A stretch of 19,014 nucleotides of DNA, taken from the NCBI GenBank assembly GCA_964468375.1, contig CAYXUW010000041.1, positions 1 to 19,014 on the forward strand, in the 5' to 3' direction. Shown piece by piece: positions 15,276-19,014 of the stretch. The notes under the pieces are model-generated. The model was not told the origin of the DNA and ran no database searches. It saw only the letters and a list, made by a program, of their open reading frames with translations. The DNA comes from CAYXUW01 sp964468375 (lineage in GTDB: Bacteria > Planctomycetota > Phycisphaerae > Sedimentisphaerales > Anaerobacaceae). Both the position numbers and the translations under genes were made by a program. Numbering within the stretch: position 1 is the first letter of the stretch; each line of letters starts with the position of its first letter.

Positions 15276-15865
15276 CAGAAGACTACGAACAACAAGCAGA
15301 CATTGAAGCACAAAATGATTTATCAGAGCCGAACACAGATGCCAGGCCCACCGTTGAATCGGTCGTGGAAGCGATTCTATTCGCTAGCGACGAGCCGTTG
15401 CGAGAAGCCCGGCTGGCTGATATCGTCGAGACAAGCGCCCCGCAAATCCGCCGGCACATCGAAAACTTGAACAACAAATACCAAACCAACAATAATGCGT
15501 TCAGAATAGAGCAAATCGCAGGCGGCTATCAGATGATGACCCTCAGTCCCTACAATCACTGGCTGAAAAAATTACTCCGCGAGCGCGATGCCGGCAAACT
15601 AAGCCCTGCCGCTCTGGAAACTCTTGCAATAATAGCATACAAACAGCCGATTATCCGCGCCGACATCGAAAACATCAGAGGTGTAGCGGTCGGTGAGATA
15701 ATAAGAAACCTTATGCACAAAGGGCTGGTTAAAATCATAGGCCGGGCTGAAGTTGTAGGCAGACCTCTGCTGTATGGAACAACGAAGAAATTTCTCGAGG
15801 TCTTCGGCCTGAACTCGCTAAAAGACCTGCCGAAAATCGAAGAGCTCAAAAAACCGCCCACTTAA
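15272..15865 (+). CDS. scpB: Segregation and condensation protein B
   Basis: ScpB is the winged-helix kleisin-binding subunit of the SMC-ScpAB condensin that organises and separates chromosomes. The 197-residue length is normal. Two winged-helix domains can be followed, the first beginning VESVVEAILFASDEPL and the second with LSPAALETLAIIAYKQP and IRADIENIRGV, the family's strongest signature. Residues 1-26 are an acidic, glutamine-rich extension. The ATG overlaps the NIF3 stop as ATGA; an in-frame TTG at 15260 is less likely. Its usual neighbour scpA is absent from the window, so the partner must lie elsewhere. This is the last gene of the train that begins at rpmE. Confidence 0.95.
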   Translation: MTEDYEQQADIEAQNDLSEPNTDARPTVESVVEAILFASDEPLREARLADIVETSAPQIRRHIENLNNKYQTNNNAFRIEQIAGGYQMMTLSPYNHWLKKLLRERDAGKLSPAALETLAIIAYKQPIIRADIENIRGVAVGEIIRNLMHKGLVKIIGRAEVVGRPLLYGTTKKFLEVFGLNSLKDLPKIEELKKPPT

Positions 15866-15949
15866 GAAACTGCACGACATATACGACAGGATTAAGCTGT
15901 TATTCCTTAATTGGTTATGACGCTATATCCCCATGAGCGGCCTTTTGCC

Positions 15950-15978
15950 TTTACAAGCACATTATGAACTGTTAGAAT
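15950..15978 (+). promoter_or_regulatory. Putative sigma-70-type promoter of the kor operon
   Basis: TTTACA (15950-15955), exactly 17 bases, then TAGAAT (15973-15978), each 5/6 to consensus. TGT just before the -10 makes it an extended -10. The start would fall near 15985, about 40 bases before the ferredoxin-subunit ATG at 16025. It sits in the 159-base gap after scpB, which otherwise holds only a weak AT-stem (15891-15896 with 15906-15911). Confidence 0.6.
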
Positions 15979-16024
15979 CATCGGCTGAATCGAACCGGAA
16001 GCTAATCACTGCGTAAAGATTTAA

Positions 16025-16291
16025 ATGGCTGGTAAAATAATTATAGATATCCAACGCTGTAAGGGTTGCGGCTTGTGTGTACAGGTATGCCCTAAGAACA
16101 GCATCGTAATTTCTAAACAATCCAACAAAACCGGCTATTTCCCCGCTGAAACCGACAATCGCAACTGCACGGGTTGTGCTTTGTGCGCTATTATTTGTCC
16201 TGATGCAGCTATTACAGTATATCGCGACGAAACCAAAATCACCGACTTGCCTAAAAAGAACAAGTCGCTCCTGATTAAGGAAAAAACGTGA
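16025..16291 (+). CDS. korD: 2-oxoacid:ferredoxin oxidoreductase delta subunit (2x[4Fe-4S] ferredoxin)
   Basis: An 88-residue ferredoxin-type subunit with two full [4Fe-4S] motifs: C12, C15, C18, C22-P (CKGCGLCVQVCP) and C48, C51, C54, C58-P (CTGCALCAIICP). In four-subunit 2-oxoacid oxidoreductases this subunit passes electrons from the TPP centre to soluble ferredoxin. A basic tail follows. The next gene begins three bases after its stop, and it leads the D-A-B-C gene order common in anaerobes. The ribosome-binding site is weak (TAAAGAT). The symbol follows the 2-oxoglutarate naming; the enzyme's true 2-oxoacid is uncertain. Confidence 0.92.
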   Translation: MAGKIIIDIQRCKGCGLCVQVCPKNSIVISKQSNKTGYFPAETDNRNCTGCALCAIICPDAAITVYRDETKITDLPKKNKSLLIKEKT

Positions 16292-16294
16292 GCA

Positions 16295-17365
16295 ATGAGT
16301 AAAAGAACCCTAATGTGCGGCAATGAGGCGCTTGCGGAAGCAGCTATCATTGCCGGCCTTGACGCATACTTCGGCTATCCGATTACGCCGCAAAACGAAA
16401 TCACCGCCTATATGTCCAGGCGAATGCCCGAAGAAGGCAGAGTTTTCGTCCAAAGCGAAAGCGAGCTGGCGGCAATAAATATGGTCTTCGGCGCATCAGC
16501 CACCGGTAAAAGAACTATGACAACCTCCTCCAGCCCCGGAATCAGTCTTATGCAGGAGGGCTTAAGCTACCTGGCCGGCGCCGAGCTGCCGTCAGTGGTT
16601 GTTAATGTAATGCGCGGCGGGCCGGGCCTAGGCAACATCGCACCCTCACAGGGCGACTACTTCCAGGCAACACGCGGCGGCGGACACGGCGACTATCGAA
16701 CCATTGTGCTGGCGCCATCGAGCGTTCAGGAACTCGTCGATTGTATGCCGCTGGCATTCGATCTGGCCGACCAGTATCGCATGACTGTTCTCATCCTCGC
16801 CGACGGTATCCTCGGCCAGATGATGGAACCGATAACGCTGGATAAAAAACCTCGCCGAAAGCTGCCGCCCAAAGATTGGGCCCTAACCGGCGCGGATAAT
16901 AGAAAACAAAACATCGTCAGGTCTCTATGGTTGAAAGAAGGGGCGGTTGAGCAGCATAACTATGATTTGCAGGCCAGATACAAAGAAGTAGAGAAAAACG
17001 AAATCCTCTGCGAGCAATACGAAGTTGACGATGCGGAAATTGTGGTGGTCGCATACGGCGTCGCCGCCAGAATAGTCCGAGGCGCCGTCAACAGGGCAAG
17101 GCAGGAAGGAATCAAAGCCGGCTGGATTCGCCCGATTACTTTATGGCCGTTCCCAATGGAGCAAATCAGTAAGGCCGCTAAGGATTTTAAAATCTTCCTG
17201 ACAGTCGAGATGAGCTGCGGCCAGATGGTTGAAGACGTAAAACTCGCCGTAGCCGGAAAAGCACCGGTAGTATTTTTCGGACGGCCCGGCGGCGGCGTGC
17301 CGTCCGTCGAGCAGGTCCTCGAAAAAATTAAAGACCTAACCATACCAGCAAAACAAAAGGGCTGA
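16295..17365 (+). CDS. korA: 2-oxoacid:ferredoxin oxidoreductase alpha subunit (VorB/KorA type)
   Basis: The alpha subunit provides the pyrimidine-side residues of the thiamine diphosphate site and part of the CoA/substrate pocket. Family signatures are YFGYPITPQNEI, FVQSESELAAINMVFGASATG, TSSSPGISLMQEGLSYLAGAELPSVVVNVMRGGPGLG and the GQMMEP segment. At 356 residues it is the short form, not the 600-residue gamma-alpha fusion. The wording of the motifs is closest, in my memory, to subunits annotated VorB (2-oxoisovalerate), but the same group includes 2-oxoglutarate enzymes, so the substrate is open. The next gene starts four bases after its stop with GAAGG at the junction, so translation is coupled. 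Confidence 0.93.
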   Translation: MSKRTLMCGNEALAEAAIIAGLDAYFGYPITPQNEITAYMSRRMPEEGRVFVQSESELAAINMVFGASATGKRTMTTSSSPGISLMQEGLSYLAGAELPSVVVNVMRGGPGLGNIAPSQGDYFQATRGGGHGDYRTIVLAPSSVQELVDCMPLAFDLADQYRMTVLILADGILGQMMEPITLDKKPRRKLPPKDWALTGADNRKQNIVRSLWLKEGAVEQHNYDLQARYKEVEKNEILCEQYEVDDAEIVVVAYGVAARIVRGAVNRARQEGIKAGWIRPITLWPFPMEQISKAAKDFKIFLTVEMSCGQMVEDVKLAVAGKAPVVFFGRPGGGVPSVEQVLEKIKDLTIPAKQKG

Positions 17366-17369
17366 AGGT

Positions 17370-18104
17370 ATGAAAACAGTATTTGAGCGAACTCCTACGC
17401 TTAAAGATTGTCCGACGCATTATTGCCCCGGATGCGGGCACGGAATCGCGCATCGCCTGATAGCGGAAACAATTGACGAATTGAACATACGCGGCAGAAC
17501 CATAGGCATCGCACCGGTAGGATGCGCGGTGCTGGCATACGATTATTTCGACGTGGATATGGTTGAGGTAGCACATGGCAGAGCGCCAGCCGTCGCAACG
17601 GGAATGAAACGGACAAATCCGGATAAGATAATCTTTTCCTATCAGGGCGACGGCGACTTGGCAGCAATCGGGACAGGTGAAATCATTCACGCCGCACACA
17701 GAGGCGAACAGATAACAGTGATTTTTATCAATAACGCTGTCTTCGGTATGACCGGCGGACAAATGGCCCCGACTACTCTCACCGGCCAGATAACGACCAC
17801 CACGCCGCTTGGCCGAAACGCCGACCAGCAGGGCTATCCTCTACAGGTATCCGAACTACTGGCGGTAATGCCCGGCGCAATCTATATTGAGCGATGCTCA
17901 CTGCATAAACCAGCACTGATTCGCGACGCCAAAAGGGCTATCAAACACGCCTTCGAACTGCAGGTAAACGACGCCAAAGGGTTTTCGCTCGTAGAGCTGC
18001 TTTCACCCTGTCCGACCGCCTGGCGAATGACACCGGCACAGGCAATCGAGTGGATGGAAAGTGAAATGATAAAGGTTTTCCCGCTAAAACGTTTGAAAGG
18101 TTGA
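17370..18104 (+). CDS. korB: 2-oxoacid:ferredoxin oxidoreductase beta subunit (TPP-binding)
   Basis: The beta subunit binds the diphosphate end of thiamine diphosphate. C14, C19 and C22 lie in DCPTHYCPGCGHG near the start, GDGDLAAIGTG (93-103) is the TPP/Mg motif beginning, and N121-N122 followed by GMTGGQMAPTT (126-136) completes it. IAPVGCAVL is also typical. The 244-residue length is that of a beta subunit without its own iron-sulfur domain, consistent with a separate ferredoxin subunit in the operon. Together with korA it forms the decarboxylating core that gives acyl-CoA and reduced ferredoxin from a 2-oxoacid, or runs in reverse. Confidence 0.94.
   Translation: MKTVFERTPTLKDCPTHYCPGCGHGIAHRLIAETIDELNIRGRTIGIAPVGCAVLAYDYFDVDMVEVAHGRAPAVATGMKRTNPDKIIFSYQGDGDLAAIGTGEIIHAAHRGEQITVIFINNAVFGMTGGQMAPTTLTGQITTTTPLGRNADQQGYPLQVSELLAVMPGAIYIERCSLHKPALIRDAKRAIKHAFELQVNDAKGFSLVELLSPCPTAWRMTPAQAIEWMESEMIKVFPLKRLKG
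18095..18100 (+). promoter_or_regulatory. Ribosome-binding site deciding the korC start
   Basis: GAAAGG six bases before GTG 18107. It touches the alternative TTG at 18101 directly, which is too close for use, so GTG is the better start. Confidence 0.5.
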
Positions 18105-18106
18105 AA

Positions 18107-18670
18107 GTGGCACAAAACGGTTTCCGTGAAGAGGTAATTATCGCCGGATTTGGTGGACAGGGAATTCTCCTTGCAGGCAAACTGCTGGCTCAAGCAGCAA
18201 TGAAAACCGGCAAAGAGGTAACCTTTATGCCGTCATACGGCGCGGAAATGCGGGGCGGAACCGCCAACTGCACAATCGTAATCGCAGATGAGCCCATCGC
18301 CTCACCGATGGTCAGCAAACCCAGCTCACTGATTGCAATGAACAAGGCCTCCCTGAACAAATTCGCCCCTGCTGTCAAAAGCAACGGCCTGTTAATAATG
18401 AATAGCTCCCTCATCGACGTACAGCCCGATGCAGACCAGACAATCGATATATTAGCCGTGCCAGCTGATGATATTGCTCTCGAATTAGGTAATAAAAAAG
18501 CCGCTAATATGGTGGCCTTGGGCGCATATTTGCAAAAAAGGGGCTTGTTTAGCTATGATACCGCCGCAAAAAATCTGCCGGATGTCCTTGCCAAACGGTA
18601 TCATAAAACGCTGCCTCTAAATATTAAAGCCCTACAAAAAGGCGCTGAATTCGCCCAGAATAGCGTATAA
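18107..18670 (+). CDS. korC: 2-oxoacid:ferredoxin oxidoreductase gamma subunit
   Basis: The gamma subunit completes the four-subunit oxidoreductase and belongs to the 2-oxoacid:acceptor oxidoreductase gamma family. GFGGQGI at 14-20 and PSYGAEMRGGTANC are diagnostic, and 187 residues is the normal length. GTG 18107 is chosen over TTG 18101 because of the spacing to GAAAGG, and the TTG would add only two residues. Its start follows the korB stop within two bases, so the whole D-A-B-C set should be one transcript. An ExbD-like gene follows after 17 bases. Confidence 0.93.
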   Translation: MAQNGFREEVIIAGFGGQGILLAGKLLAQAAMKTGKEVTFMPSYGAEMRGGTANCTIVIADEPIASPMVSKPSSLIAMNKASLNKFAPAVKSNGLLIMNSSLIDVQPDADQTIDILAVPADDIALELGNKKAANMVALGAYLQKRGLFSYDTAAKNLPDVLAKRYHKTLPLNIKALQKGAEFAQNSV

Positions 18671-18687
18671 AAAGCAAATGATGCGCT

Positions 18688-19014
18688 ATGAAAAACGAAA
18701 GCATGCAAAAAGATATCTTTAAAGGAATCTTCAACAACCGTAAACACCCTTTCGCTCTGCGAATGGCGCCGATGATAGATATGATATTTTTGCTGCTGAT
18801 ATTTTTTCTTGTCGCAGCAAAATTCAGACCACAGGAAGATTTCCTCCCGTTCCAATTGCCTGCTGCGAACGCACAAAGCCGAACAATCGGAAAACCCGAA
18901 CCCCTGACAATATATATTTCCTCAACGAACTTCGGCTGTCTCGTTCAAATAAGTCAATTCCAAACGGTCAAAATAGAAAATACAAATATCGAGGAGGATT
19001 TAGCTGTTCTGATG
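18688..19014 (+). CDS. ExbD/TolR-family biopolymer transport protein, 3' end missing
   Basis: An open frame of 109 codons that runs off the right edge. After a basic cytoplasmic start (NNRKHPFALR) comes MAPMIDMIFLLLIFFLVAAKF, one transmembrane helix with the invariant proton-pathway aspartate D31 of ExbD/TolR/MotB-type proteins. A periplasmic segment follows, ending in a region that begins EPLTIYISSTN, as in the family's beta domain. Such proteins pair with an ExbB/TolQ/MotA-like channel to use the proton gradient for energising the outer membrane. No exbB is visible upstream, so it may follow or precede elsewhere; paired exbD genes are common in Planctomycetota. The start lacks a good ribosome-binding site, and ATG 18703 is an alternative. 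Confidence 0.88.
   Translation, partial: MKNESMQKDIFKGIFNNRKHPFALRMAPMIDMIFLLLIFFLVAAKFRPQEDFLPFQLPAANAQSRTIGKPEPLTIYISSTNFGCLVQISQFQTVKIENTNIEEDLAVLM

Noticed and set aside
15891..15911. ATTAAG/CTTAAT stem after scpB as a terminator
   Set aside because: Only six A+T-rich pairs with a nine-base loop and no T-run after it.
1..19014. tRNA, rRNA, CRISPR, insertion sequence, riboswitch
   Set aside because: No cloverleaf, repeat-spacer pattern, transposase or recognisable aptamer seen on either strand.

Overview
The window reads as a stretch of bacterial chromosome packed with housekeeping and central-metabolism genes, and it carries no insertion sequence, phage, tRNA, rRNA or CRISPR array that I can see. 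The gene set suggests an anaerobic or facultative Gram-negative-type bacterium. It has tetrahydrofolate C1 enzymes, a four-subunit 2-oxoacid:ferredoxin oxidoreductase, a diaminopimelate/peptidoglycan pair (dapB, murA) and an ExbD/TolR protein. The flavour of several proteins (the divergent formate-THF ligase, the AsmA-like protein, the glycine-zipper lipoprotein) fits uncultured Planctomycetota of the Phycisphaerae type. That placement is from memory and inference, not from a search.

Layout. 3-2333 (+): the 3' part of formate-tetrahydrofolate ligase followed by folD, a C1-tetrahydrofolate module. 2355-4490 (-): murA followed by a membrane-anchored AsmA-like protein. 4633-5523 (+): a CPBP intramembrane protease. 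5528-6325 (-): dapB. 6489-6914 (+): a small glycine-zipper lipoprotein with its own good promoter. 6959-7759 (-): a sugar phosphate isomerase/epimerase-like TIM-barrel protein. 7760-8026: a non-coding gap holding the rpmE promoter.

8027-15865 (+): a long, tightly packed gene train. Its order is rpmE (L31), prfA (RF1), a two-domain protein with an archaeal-type adenylate-kinase-like half and a nucleoside-deoxyribosyltransferase-like half, a five-helix membrane protein, deoC, pabB, pabC, a NIF3/DUF34 protein and scpB. Most junctions from the two-domain gene onward overlap (TTGA or ATGA, or 17 bases before deoC). The exception is pabB-pabC, where an A+T-rich inverted repeat supplies the end of pabB and fills the gap. 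pabB and pabC make p-aminobenzoate for the folate that fhs and folD use.

15950-18670 (+): after a clear sigma-70-like promoter comes a korDABC-type 2-oxoacid:ferredoxin oxidoreductase operon. An ExbD/TolR-family gene follows it and runs off the end of the window.

The most novel-looking item is the fused kinase-like/deoxyribosyltransferase-like protein at 9450-10547. Its P-loop is degenerate, and it is translationally coupled to an unrecognised membrane protein and then to deoC. The second is the repeat that appears to have extended pabB. The rest is ordinary, well-recognised gene content.
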